This document shows, piece after piece, positions 35,735 to 44,191 of a DNA stretch of 64,000 nt. How positions within the stretch are numbered: the stretch's first letter is position 1; each line of letters opens with the position of its first letter. The notes beneath the pieces were generated by a model. The model was not told the DNA's origin. It ran no database searches and saw nothing but the letters and a program-made list of their open reading frames with translations. The DNA lies in NCBI RefSeq assembly GCF_042408815.1, contig NZ_JBHOQR010000002.1, positions 248,001-312,000 on the forward strand, given 5' to 3'. A program made the translations under genes and the position numbers. The DNA is from Thermoflexus sp042408815. GTDB lineage: Bacteria > Chloroflexota > Anaerolineae > Thermoflexales > Thermoflexaceae.

Positions 35735-35839
35735 CTGCGAGGGGCGATCCCGCCGCGCCGATGAGCCCTCCATGCGCCCTCCCAATCCCGGCTGCAGCAG
35801 CACCCGATCGGATCGAATAAAATAGAGGCGAGAACGGAT

Positions 35840-35882
35840 GCGATGGTGGTGCGGGGGAAGAGCCGCACCACCATCGCCTTTT
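35840..35882 (+). terminator. Terminator upstream of thpR
   Basis: A perfect 15-bp stem (35840-35854 with 35863-35877) with an 8-base loop, followed by CTTTTCC. It closes the pgk operon just 22 bp before the thpR start, and might also let some transcription through to thpR. Confidence 0.7.
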
Positions 35883-35903
35883 CCTGGAAAGGAGGATTTC
35901 GGG

Positions 35904-36494
35904 ATGGTGGCCGTGCGCGCCTTCATTGCCGTCGAGCTGCCTCCAGAGATTCAGAAACGCCTGGCCGAGGTGCAGGACCACCTGCGCCGGGAGCTCCAGG
36001 ACCTGCCGATCCGATGGGTCCGGCCGGAGAGCATTCATCTGACCCTGAAATTCCTCGGGATGATCCCTGCTTCTCATATTGATGAGATCATCGCGGCGCT
36101 GCGAGGGCTGACCCTGGAGCGGGGGCCCTTCGCGTTTGTGGTGGAGGGAATCGGCTGCTTCCCGGACCTCCGGCATCCCCGGGTGATCTGGGTGGGGGTC
36201 TCCGATCCCACCCGGGCGCTGGCGGCCTTTCAACGTTTGGTGGAGTCCAGCATGCAGAAGCTGGGCTATCCCCCTGACGATCGCCCCTACCAGCCCCATC
36301 TGACGCTGGGGCGGGTCGGCCGGGAGGCCACTTCGGCCGATTGCCGGCGGATCGCGGAGGTGATCGAACGAACCACCGTAGAGCGGCTGGGGGAGGTGCG
36401 GGTGACGGAGATCACCCTGATGCGAAGCGACCTTCATCCCCAGGGAGCGATCTACACCCCCATTGCCCGCCTTCCTTTACGGGGAAGCATATAA
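35904..36494 (+). CDS. thpR: RNA 2',3'-cyclic phosphodiesterase (ThpR/LigT)
   Basis: A 2H-superfamily phosphoesterase of 196 residues that opens 2',3'-cyclic phosphate RNA ends. Both HxT motifs are present: SIHLTLKFLG near residue 45 and QPHLTLGRV near residue 133; RAFIAVELP is the usual start. ATG at 35904 has SD AAAGGAGG; the frame opens earlier at 35838 across the terminator stem. Confidence 0.9.
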   Translation: MVAVRAFIAVELPPEIQKRLAEVQDHLRRELQDLPIRWVRPESIHLTLKFLGMIPASHIDEIIAALRGLTLERGPFAFVVEGIGCFPDLRHPRVIWVGVSDPTRALAAFQRLVESSMQKLGYPPDDRPYQPHLTLGRVGREATSADCRRIAEVIERTTVERLGEVRVTEITLMRSDLHPQGAIYTPIARLPLRGSI

Positions 36495-36580
36495 ACGGGA
36501 CTGGTGTCTTCTGGCTCCAGCTCGGGAGACCGAATGCTCCTTCTCCGCTTCTCCCCACATCGCTCCAGAAGGAGAAACCC

Positions 36581-36958
36581 TCACGCCTCCAAAATGTTCT
36601 CAAAAAACGTGACCGAGACCGGGCGGCCCTGCGCATCCAGAGCAACGGAAGCCAGATCCACCCGCCAGCAGGGCTCTGGCTCTTCCAGCTGCCCCAGGTA
36701 GGCCAGGGCGGTTTGCAGCAAGCACCGACGTTTGCGGGGAGTCAGACTCTCCTCCGGGGTGCCGAACCGATCATCCCGCCGGGCGCGGACCTCAATAAAG
36801 CGCAACCAGCCCTGCCCTTCCGCGATCAGATCGATCTCTCCGAAGGGCGAGCGCCAGTTCCGAGCCCGGATGGAATATCCCTGGGCCTCGAGCTGAGCCG
36901 CCACGAAGGCCTCTGCTGCGGCTCCCAGAGATCGGCGGGAAGGACGACGAGAACTCAT
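36581..36958 (-). CDS. YraN family (UPF0102) endonuclease-fold protein
   Basis: A 125-residue protein with the UPF0102 core GEIDLIAEGQGWLRFIEVRAR (given as GEIDLIAE and FIEVRAR), a restriction-endonuclease-like fold; the usual EVK is EVR here. Its function is not established. Its ATG overlaps the stop of the FHA regulator gene by 4 bases. Confidence 0.88.
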   Translation of the reverse strand: MSSRRPSRRSLGAAAEAFVAAQLEAQGYSIRARNWRSPFGEIDLIAEGQGWLRFIEVRARRDDRFGTPEESLTPRKRRCLLQTALAYLGQLEEPEPCWRVDLASVALDAQGRPVSVTFFENILEA

Positions 36959-37644
36959 TGGGCCTCCGGCTGGCCTTTGAGATGGAGCGAAACATCGGCG
37001 ATCCGGAAGCCATGGCCTCGCACGGTGAGGATATAATCCCGGCTTGGATCCGCCTGGGCCAGCCGTTCCCGTAGGCGGCGGATGAGGGCGTCCAGCGCTT
37101 GCTCCGTGATCCCCCGGGGATCCTCCTGGGGCCAGATGTAAGCGATCAGCTCATCCCGCGAAACCACCGCGCCCCGGGCGATGGCCAGACGCTCCAGCGC
37201 CCGGAATTGCGCCGGGGAAAGCGGGGGATCCACCTCCCGACCGTTCACCCACACCCGTCGGGCCGCCCGATCGATCAGCAGACCCGGGACCATCGAAGGG
37301 ACCGGAACGGATTCCAGCGGGAGCGTCGCCTCGGCGCTGACGAACCGGATGCGCACACACAAGGCAAGGGCGATCTCATCGCCATCCTTCAGACGCTGGG
37401 GAGTAAAGGGCGCGAGCAGCTGCCCGTTGAGAAAGGTTCCATTTTTACTGCCCAGATCTTCAATGTAGTAACCATCGGCTTCGCGCTTGAGACGGGCATG
37501 CTGGCGGGAGATCTGCCGCTCCGGCAACACCAGATCGCATGTCTCGCCGCGTCCAATGAGCATGACCTCCTGGTCAACGGGCCAGCGCTGCCCGGCGAGC
37601 TGCCCTTCGGTGATCACCAGGATGGGCGCCGCTGCCCCAACCAT
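36955..37644 (-). CDS. FHA domain - winged-helix regulator
   Basis: A 229-residue protein with an N-terminal FHA domain (phosphothreonine-binding loop: IGRGETCDLVLP, ISRQHARL, DLGSKNGTFLNG, about residues 30-90) and a C-terminal OmpR/PhoB-type winged helix (about 145-220, ending TVRGHGFRI). This arrangement links Ser/Thr kinase signalling to transcription and is frequent in Chloroflexota. ATG at 37644 has SD GGGAGG; the frame starts at a GTG 48 bases earlier. It overlaps yraN by 4 bases. Confidence 0.88.
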   Translation of the reverse strand: MVGAAAPILVITEGQLAGQRWPVDQEVMLIGRGETCDLVLPERQISRQHARLKREADGYYIEDLGSKNGTFLNGQLLAPFTPQRLKDGDEIALALCVRIRFVSAEATLPLESVPVPSMVPGLLIDRAARRVWVNGREVDPPLSPAQFRALERLAIARGAVVSRDELIAYIWPQEDPRGITEQALDALIRRLRERLAQADPSRDYILTVRGHGFRIADVSLHLKGQPEAQ

Positions 37645-37781
37645 AAGCGCCTCCCAAGCGGTCGATCCCCAGGCTGTATTTTGCAACCCCACACCATACG
37701 CGAGGAGGTCGACTGCCTCACTTCATTATTCAACTGACCGGATCCGGAAGGCAACCGGAAAATGAAAGAGCGGCCATCTCC

Positions 37782-38873
37782 TCACAGGGGTTGCCAGGGG
37801 GCGGTGGGATCCCCCAGAGGGCGCCAGCGAGGGCCTTCCCGGGTGTCCTGCACTTCATAGCCCATAGATCGCAAGCGCTCCCGCAACGCGTCTGCGGTCG
37901 CCCAGTCCTTCCGCTGTCGCGCCGTCTCCCGCTCCCGGATCAGGGCCGCGGCCTCCGGCGAGAGCACCGGCTGGGGGAAGCCCAGCGCTCCCGGCGGTGG
38001 TTGCACTTCGATAGGCGGCGGGATCCGGATCGCCCCCAACCAGTTGATGGGGAACGTCGCTCCCGCTTCCACCTCCTGGGTTCCATCGGCACGCACGATC
38101 GTCACCCGTCCGAGACCCAGCACCTCAACCCCTCCTTTTTGGAAATCGAAAACCGCCATCGTGTGTTCATCGATCCCCAGGATGACCACCTCGGGCGGGA
38201 GGAACCGGCGCATGGCCTCGAAGCGCTCGTGGCCCATAAAACACCGGCTGGTATCCACCTCCTCCCCGCCTTCCTGGTTGTTCCAGTGGGAGACGATCGC
38301 CAACTGCAAGCCGAAGTCTCCGAACAGATCCAGCCCTCGCACCCAGTGCGGGTCGTGGCCGGCCTTATAGATCTCATAGACCGGGATCGCCCAGGCGCTG
38401 ACCGCGATGGCCGCAGCGCTGGCCAGGCCGAGGGCGGCCCCCTGCCGATGGCGGGCCACGAGATACCGCCAGGCGACGCTTCCCTGCAGCTGCCGGATCG
38501 CATAGGTGGGACTCCCCGGGCCCATGAAGATATAGTCGGCCTCCAGCAATGGAGCCACCAGATAGGGATCATCCGGGCTGAAGGGAGTCCCCCGCTTGCG
38601 GGCCGGGAGGACCAGAACGCGGGGCCGGAACTCCCCCAGGCGCTCCCGGATGAAGTCGGCCACCCGCCCGGCCACCCGCGCGGAGTTTAGCTCAAAGCCC
38701 GCCGGAGTCTCCAGCACCGCCACCTTCACCGGCGGCTCGAAATCCGCCATGGCCACCGCGTGGCCCCGACGCCCACTGGGAGCAATTTCCCCCGACCCGA
38801 ACAGCACGATCTTCCCCGGCCGCGCACGGCCTTCCAATCCAGAAGCCGAAGCAGATAGACGCCCGGGCCCCAT
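37782..38873 (-). CDS. S51/GATase1-like protein with a CysRS-type C-terminal tail
   Basis: A 363-residue protein. The first two thirds look like the class I glutaminase/peptidase S51 fold (IVLFGSGEIAPSG; MGPGSPTYAIRQL; a nucleophile-elbow-like GLASAAAIAVS near residue 160; His in the SHWNNQEGG stretch). The last 45 residues, from LIRERETARQRKDWATADA to VQDTREGPRWR, match the C-terminal tail of cysteinyl-tRNA synthetase. No aminoacylation domain is present. ATG at 38873 has a near SD (GGAGG); the frame opens at 38921. The pairing of domains is unusual. Confidence 0.75.
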   Translation of the reverse strand: MGPGRLSASASGLEGRARPGKIVLFGSGEIAPSGRRGHAVAMADFEPPVKVAVLETPAGFELNSARVAGRVADFIRERLGEFRPRVLVLPARKRGTPFSPDDPYLVAPLLEADYIFMGPGSPTYAIRQLQGSVAWRYLVARHRQGAALGLASAAAIAVSAWAIPVYEIYKAGHDPHWVRGLDLFGDFGLQLAIVSHWNNQEGGEEVDTSRCFMGHERFEAMRRFLPPEVVILGIDEHTMAVFDFQKGGVEVLGLGRVTIVRADGTQEVEAGATFPINWLGAIRIPPPIEVQPPPGALGFPQPVLSPEAAALIRERETARQRKDWATADALRERLRSMGYEVQDTREGPRWRPLGDPTAPWQPL

Positions 38874-38940
38874 CCCCCCTCCGGATACAAAATCCAGGGT
38901 CTTGAATTCAAGATACCGCATCCGGAGTGATCGTGCTACT

Positions 38941-39145
38941 TTGGAGAACGAGATCCCGGACCCCTCCCGCTGGCACAGGCTGCTACGGGAGCGGAGGGGG
39001 CGGGAGATCGAGGGAATCCGCCGACCTGGATCCAGAGCGCGTGGCCTGGGCGCGGCAGGACGCCTTCTGTCTGGAGCTGCGGCTGGAGGCAGGTCCTCCA
39101 GGCTTTCTGGAATTCCTGCGCCGAATGGACGAGGGAACCTCCTGA
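38941..39145 (+). pseudogene. Possible small gene broken by a frameshift
   Basis: From a TTG at 38941 one frame reads a plausible LENEIPDPSRWHRLL...REIEGI; from about 39020 a different frame reads LDPERVAWARQDAFCLEL...EFLRRMDEGTS to the stop at 39145. Both parts have protein-like composition and strong third-position GC, and neither frame is good across the whole stretch. A single-base indel near 39015-39025 would join them into about 68 residues. It could be a dead gene, a sequencing error or chance. Confidence 0.3.
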
Positions 39146-39149
39146 GCGA

Positions 39150-41009
39150 TCAACGGAGACGATCCTCGAAGAACCGGCGGTGCCCTCGCAGACGCCCCCA
39201 TAGAGCCCAGGCCAGGAAGCCGGCCAGGCTGGCCATCGCCGCCCCTGTGCGCACCATGCCCGTGTGCGGATCGATGGACTCGCAGGCCAGGCCACCGTCC
39301 AGCGGCGCGCGCCGCACCGTCTCCAGAACCCCGGGGTCCGGATCGGTGAGCAGCCGGTTGGCCAGATCGAAGACTCCGGGGAAAGGGAAGTGAGGCGACC
39401 CGGGCCCTCCGAAGGGGCCGGGGAAGAAATAGGGGTTCATCGGCGAGGCCAGCCAGCGCACTGTGTTCCGGTAAATTGGGTCATCCGGATCACAGAACCC
39501 ATAATAGGCCAGCAAGCGCAGGCTTCCCGGCGGCTCCTCCCGCAGCTCCCACCGCCCCTGGCGATCCCGCGCCCAGGCCCACATCAGCCCCTCCGGGCCT
39601 TCCACGATCCCGTGCGCGCGGATCGCTCCTTCCAGACGCTCAGCTTCCCGCTCCCAGCGCGCCGCCTCCTCATCAGCCCCCTGGCGCCGGAGGAGATCCG
39701 CCACCGCCCGGAAAGCGGCCCAGACCAGGACGTTGTCGTAGATGACCAGCGGGTAATCCGTGGGATCATCGGTTGGGAGCAGGAAGGTTTCATACAGCCC
39801 GGTCTCTGGATCCCGATGGGCCTCGATCTCCCGCAGGAGCGTCGGGATGGCTTCGGCGATCGCAGGCTCGCGGAGGAGATCCGTATCTCCTGTTTCGTGG
39901 ATATAACGCCAGAGGGCCAGGAGCGGCGCGGCCGCCTGATCCAGCTCGAATCCCGGGTAGAGGGGGATGCCGTTCAGATACAGCGCGTGATCGGCGATAT
40001 GGGGGAGATAGCGTGGCAGACACTGGCACAACAGCTGGCGCGCCCGCCCGGCGTCCACCAACAGGATGGCCGGGAAAGACCAAAGGAACGCATCGCGGCT
40101 CCAAAAGGCCCCGCTCACGTAATACAGCGGGCTCCGGGAGGTCACCATCACCGGTGCTCCAGTGTCCAGGCAGTCCCCCTGGCTGAAGAAATATGCGAAG
40201 AACAGGTTCTCGTTGAGACGGGCCGCGAGCCCTGGATCTTCCAGGGGGCAGGCTCGGCTTTCCAGCCATTGCCGCGTCTCGCGCAGCAGCGCCGCCGCGC
40301 CCCGGCGCCGCAGATGCAGCGCCCCTGTCCGAGCGCCGTCCTCATCCGGCGCCGCTGCCACATAAAGGACAGCCTCCAGGGTTTCTCCAGGATGGAGGTC
40401 CCGTGTCTGAAGGCATCGATACGCGAAAGGCTGTTCGGAGACGATCTCCAGCGAAAGAGGAGCTTCCACCTGCCATCCCAGGGCCAGGATTGGGAACCCG
40501 ATTCCAAACTCCGCCACTCCACTGCCTGTCCATGGATCTCGCCCGCTGGTCCACGCTCCAACGAGGGGTCGGGAAGAGAAACGGGAAAGGAGCACTCTCT
40601 TCCATCGCCCTTCGAACCCGACGAGCATCCGGCAGGGAGAGCTCCTGTGGAGATTCGCGCGCATCCAATATACTATCCCCCGCTCGCCGACCGGCGCCCA
40701 GAGACGGCCTTCGATCTCCAAATCGCCGGCGCGGAAGCGCCAGACCGGGATCCAGAAGCCCTCCCGGGACCACTCCAGGCGACCCCTCCAGTCCACCGGC
40801 TGGCCGTCCACTATGAGGAAGGGGCGAAGGAGCGGGTCGCCATCGGCCTCGAGCAGGCCATTGAGACGCTCATGAAGCACGCCCAGACGATGCAGGCTCC
40901 CATCCCGCCGATCGATCAAAGGGAGGGAAATCCAGAGGTTCCCGGTGGGCAAAAACGGCGGAGGCTCCTCCAGGACGGGCGGTCGGGTGATCAGCGGGTG
41001 CATGCTCAT
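39150..41009 (-). CDS. Putative (alpha/alpha)6-barrel glycoside hydrolase
   Basis: A 619-residue cytoplasmic protein (no signal peptide). An N-terminal beta-rich domain (about 1-260) is followed by a helical barrel with conserved-looking FWSRDAFLWSFPAILL near residue 305 and YPGFELDQAAAPLLALWRYI near residue 360, the pattern of GH15/63/125-type glycosidases. I cannot name the family or the sugar. Its ATG overlaps the stop of the upstream permease gene by 4 bases, so it belongs to the sugar operon and probably hydrolyses the imported sugar. Confidence 0.7.
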   Translation of the reverse strand: MSMHPLITRPPVLEEPPPFLPTGNLWISLPLIDRRDGSLHRLGVLHERLNGLLEADGDPLLRPFLIVDGQPVDWRGRLEWSREGFWIPVWRFRAGDLEIEGRLWAPVGERGIVYWMRANLHRSSPCRMLVGFEGRWKRVLLSRFSSRPLVGAWTSGRDPWTGSGVAEFGIGFPILALGWQVEAPLSLEIVSEQPFAYRCLQTRDLHPGETLEAVLYVAAAPDEDGARTGALHLRRRGAAALLRETRQWLESRACPLEDPGLAARLNENLFFAYFFSQGDCLDTGAPVMVTSRSPLYYVSGAFWSRDAFLWSFPAILLVDAGRARQLLCQCLPRYLPHIADHALYLNGIPLYPGFELDQAAAPLLALWRYIHETGDTDLLREPAIAEAIPTLLREIEAHRDPETGLYETFLLPTDDPTDYPLVIYDNVLVWAAFRAVADLLRRQGADEEAARWEREAERLEGAIRAHGIVEGPEGLMWAWARDRQGRWELREEPPGSLRLLAYYGFCDPDDPIYRNTVRWLASPMNPYFFPGPFGGPGSPHFPFPGVFDLANRLLTDPDPGVLETVRRAPLDGGLACESIDPHTGMVRTGAAMASLAGFLAWALWGRLRGHRRFFEDRLR

Positions 41010-41836
41010 CCCTTCATTCCCGTTAAGGTGATGCCCTCGATGATCTGCCGCTGCAGTAGGAAGAACACGATCAACATGGGAAGGGCGGCGATCAACGCCC
41101 CGGCCATCTGCCAGTGGATATTCGTCCCGTATTGCTCAGAGAAAAACTGCAGGCCGACCGGGATGGTGCGGCTGGCGTCGGAACTGGTGATGATCAACGG
41201 CCAGAGAAACTCCTCCCACGCCCCCAGGAAAGTAAAGATCGCCAGGGCAGCCAGGGCCGGACGCACTAGGGGCAGCATGATCGCCCAGAAGATCCGCCAT
41301 TCGGAGGCCCCATCCATGCGGGCCGCGTCGATTAGATCCCCGGGGATGGTCAGCATGAACTGGCGCATCAAAAAGATGCCAAAGGCATCCACCAGCCATG
41401 GGAACATCACCCCGAGCAGAGTATCCTGGAGATGAAGAGCAATGGCCAATTGATAGATCGGGATCATGCGGGTCTGGAAAGGGATCATCAGGCTGGCGAG
41501 GATCATCACAAACAACAGATCCCGGCCCGGGAACTGGAAGCGCGCCAAAGCATAGCCGGCCATCGAGCTGGTGACCAGGACGCTGAGAGTAACGAGAGAT
41601 GAGGTGAGCAGGCTGTTCAGGAAATATCGGCCGAAGGGGAACTGAGAGAAAACCGCCCGGAAGTTCTCCAGGGTGGGCTCCTCCGGGATCCAGGTGGGAG
41701 GGATGCGCATGACCTCGTGCAGTGGCTTGAAAGCGGACGAGGTCATCCATGCCAGGGGTAGGAGCATCACGACGGATCCGGCCAGGAGCGCCAATATCAC
41801 CAGAGAGCGGCCAATCCATCGCCCGGCCAGGGCCAT
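41006..41836 (-). CDS. Sugar ABC transporter permease, MalG type
   Basis: A 276-residue CUT1 permease with six membrane helices and the cytoplasmic EAA loop DLIDAARMDGASEWRIFW that docks to the ATPase. It pairs with the MalF-type permease 18 bp upstream. No ATP-binding subunit is encoded in this operon; CUT1 systems often share one MsmK-type ATPase made elsewhere. Confidence 0.94.
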   Translation of the reverse strand: MALAGRWIGRSLVILALLAGSVVMLLPLAWMTSSAFKPLHEVMRIPPTWIPEEPTLENFRAVFSQFPFGRYFLNSLLTSSLVTLSVLVTSSMAGYALARFQFPGRDLLFVMILASLMIPFQTRMIPIYQLAIALHLQDTLLGVMFPWLVDAFGIFLMRQFMLTIPGDLIDAARMDGASEWRIFWAIMLPLVRPALAALAIFTFLGAWEEFLWPLIITSSDASRTIPVGLQFFSEQYGTNIHWQMAGALIAALPMLIVFFLLQRQIIEGITLTGMKG

Positions 41837-41854
41837 TCCTCACCTCCTTAAATT

Positions 41855-42808
41855 TCAGTATTCGAACGGACGCTGGAGGATGCGGAGCTGGATCAGGGTG
41901 ACCGTCATGATCATCAGCAAAAGCACAATGGCGTTGGCCGCGCCATATCCGAAATCGAATTGCTTCCAGGCCAGATCATAGATGTGCAACACGAAAACCC
42001 GGGTGCTGTTCAAGGGGCCACCCGGGGTAAGATAGGTAAAGCCTCCGGAGGTCATCACGTAAGGGATGCTGAATACCCGGAAGGCATTAATCACCAGGAT
42101 GACGGCCACGAAGACCACGGTGGGGTTCAGCAGCGGTAGCGTGACATGCCAGAAGATCTGCCATGGGTTCGCCCCGTCGATCTCCGCCGCTTCCCGAATC
42201 TCCCGAGGAATGGTCTGGAGCCCTGCCAGGAAGAGGACCATCGCATAACCGACCTGTTTCCAAATGCCCGCGGTCATCAGGGCGGGCAACGCCCAGGTTG
42301 TGCTGGCCAGCCAACCGGGCGGGTCAACGATCCCGACCTGACGCAGGATCCAGTTCACGACCCCGAAGGTGGGTTCGAACAACCAGCGCCAGACGAAAGC
42401 AGAGGCCACCACGGAGGTCATTACCGGGACGAAATAGATCGTGCGGAAGACCCCGCGGCCAGGCAGCCAGGGCTGATTCAGGGCCAAGGCCGTCAACATG
42501 CCCAGCACCATCACCCAGGGGACCACCCCGAGGGTCCAGATACAAGTCACCTTAAGGGATTGCCAGAAAAGCGGATCCCGCACCATGCGCTGGTAGTTGG
42601 CGAGACCAACGAACTCCTTCTCCCCGAACAGGCTCCAGCGATACAGGCTGAGCCGGAAAGCCTCCACGGAGGGATAGAGCACGATGAGAGCAAACAGGAT
42701 CAGAGTGGGGGCCAGGAATCCATAAGCCCAGATCCACATGCGGACCTGACGTCGGATCCGAAGGGCCCTCCTCCTTTCCAGCGCCCATGCGAAGTTCCGG
42801 CTGACCAT
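41855..42808 (-). CDS. Sugar ABC transporter permease, MalF type
   Basis: A 317-residue CUT1 permease: an extended cytoplasmic start rich in Arg, six or so membrane helices, and the EAA loop EIREAAEIDGANPWQIFW near residue 225. ATG at 42808 has an SD (GAGAGGAG) a few bases upstream; the frame opens at 42853 within the hairpin that separates it from the binding-protein gene. Confidence 0.94.
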   Translation of the reverse strand: MVSRNFAWALERRRALRIRRQVRMWIWAYGFLAPTLILFALIVLYPSVEAFRLSLYRWSLFGEKEFVGLANYQRMVRDPLFWQSLKVTCIWTLGVVPWVMVLGMLTALALNQPWLPGRGVFRTIYFVPVMTSVVASAFVWRWLFEPTFGVVNWILRQVGIVDPPGWLASTTWALPALMTAGIWKQVGYAMVLFLAGLQTIPREIREAAEIDGANPWQIFWHVTLPLLNPTVVFVAVILVINAFRVFSIPYVMTSGGFTYLTPGGPLNSTRVFVLHIYDLAWKQFDFGYGAANAIVLLLMIMTVTLIQLRILQRPFEY

Positions 42809-42830
42809 TGCTCCTCTCCCGACCAAGATG

Positions 42831-42865
42831 AAAAGGGGGCGGCCGGAGCTCACGCTCCGGCCGCC
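42831..42865 (-). terminator. Hairpin between binding-protein and permease genes
   Basis: A perfect 12-bp stem (42838-42849 with 42854-42865) and 4-base loop, followed on the minus strand by CCCTTTTCATC. In operons of this kind such a hairpin lets only part of transcription pass, and protects the upstream mRNA, so that binding protein is made in excess over permease. Confidence 0.75.
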
Positions 42866-42896
42866 TCTTTATCTTCCAGGAGACCTTCCATGCCCT

Positions 42897-44174
42897 TTAC
42901 GGGCACTTCAGGATCTTCCGGACAACCTGCTCCTCCTTGGCAGCTGCTTCCTTCACCGCCATCTCCACATCCGCGCCCTGGATGACGATCTTCTCCCACA
43001 GCTCCGACTGGATGTTATCCACCTCCGTCTGTCCGACCTGCTCGACCGGTCGGGAGTAGCTCATGGACTCCAGGGCGACCCGGAACTTCTCATCGGTGGC
43101 CAGGGATGGATCGGAGACCAGGGCCTTCAAGGAGGGCAGGTCGCCGGCTTTCCGGAACCATTTGATCTGGGCATCCTTGCTGGTGAGGAACTGGACCCAA
43201 CGCCAGGCCCACTCTGGATTCTTGGTGTCTTTGTTCACCACATACGCCCACACGTGCAACGGAGTGACCGGTTGCTTTCCTGCTGGGACGGGGGGCGGGG
43301 CCACGATCCAGTTGATCCCCTTGGCCTCTCGCTCCAGCCGGCCTCGCGTCACTGGGTGGTTGATGTAGAAAACCGCCTTGCCCTGCTCGAACTTCCGCTG
43401 CCCCGTGAGGAACTTCGGCGAGTCCACGGCTTCCGGGCCCGTCATCAGCTCGGCAACCAGCTTCCAGGCCGCGATCCCCTGCGGACCAGCGTAATTCACC
43501 TTGCAGGAAGCGGCGTCCACCACTGGGCCATCGATGAAGCTATACATGGCCTGGGTATAGACCGCCCAGCGGTAACGGGTGTCCAAGCCGGCCTGAATGA
43601 TGTTCCCCTGGGCGTCCCGCTTGGTGCATCGGCGCGCTTGCTCCTTCAATTCCTCCCATGTGGCGGGAGGCCGGTTGGGATCCCCTCCACATTCCTTGAG
43701 AAGATCAACGTTGATGAAGAGAATCAGCGTCTGGACATCCGTGGGCAGCCCGTAATACTTCCCACCGGACTTGAAACGTTGGACAGCAGCGGGAATGAAG
43801 GCTTCTTCGATCTGCTGGGTGGTCATCACACTCTCCGGCACCGGGGCCAGCGCCCCCGCCTGGATGAGCTGTTCTGCCATCTCCATGGGGATTTGGAAAA
43901 CATCCGGGCCGGTCTTGCTGGCCAGGGCCGTCAGCAGCTTATCGAAATATTGCTCATAAGGGATGCTCTCAAACTTGATGGTGACGTTGGGGTATTTGGC
44001 TTGGAACTCCTGAATGAGCTCGTCCACCACCGGCTTCCGGGCCTCATGGTGATGCTGCCAGTGGACAATGGTGATCTGAGGCGGAGGGGTGGGAGAAGCG
44101 GGCGCCCCTGGTGCGCACTGAGCGAGGATCAACGCGGCCAGCATAAAAAGCGAAAACCATGTCCATCGCCCCAT
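42897..44174 (-). CDS. Sugar ABC transporter substrate-binding lipoprotein
   Basis: A 425-residue CUT1 binding protein. Signal with lipobox ILAQC (Cys near residue 20), a proline-rich linker, then ITIVHWQHHHEARKPVVDE and the usual QAKYPNVTIKFESIPY strand; PVTPLHVWAYVVNKDT near the hinge. Four further cysteines may form disulfides. The ligand is unknown. It starts 17 bp after the amidohydrolase stop. Confidence 0.93.
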   Translation of the reverse strand: MGRWTWFSLFMLAALILAQCAPGAPASPTPPPQITIVHWQHHHEARKPVVDELIQEFQAKYPNVTIKFESIPYEQYFDKLLTALASKTGPDVFQIPMEMAEQLIQAGALAPVPESVMTTQQIEEAFIPAAVQRFKSGGKYYGLPTDVQTLILFINVDLLKECGGDPNRPPATWEELKEQARRCTKRDAQGNIIQAGLDTRYRWAVYTQAMYSFIDGPVVDAASCKVNYAGPQGIAAWKLVAELMTGPEAVDSPKFLTGQRKFEQGKAVFYINHPVTRGRLEREAKGINWIVAPPPVPAGKQPVTPLHVWAYVVNKDTKNPEWAWRWVQFLTSKDAQIKWFRKAGDLPSLKALVSDPSLATDEKFRVALESMSYSRPVEQVGQTEVDNIQSELWEKIVIQGADVEMAVKEAAAKEEQVVRKILKCP

Positions 44175-44191
44175 GGCTCACCTCCCGAGAA

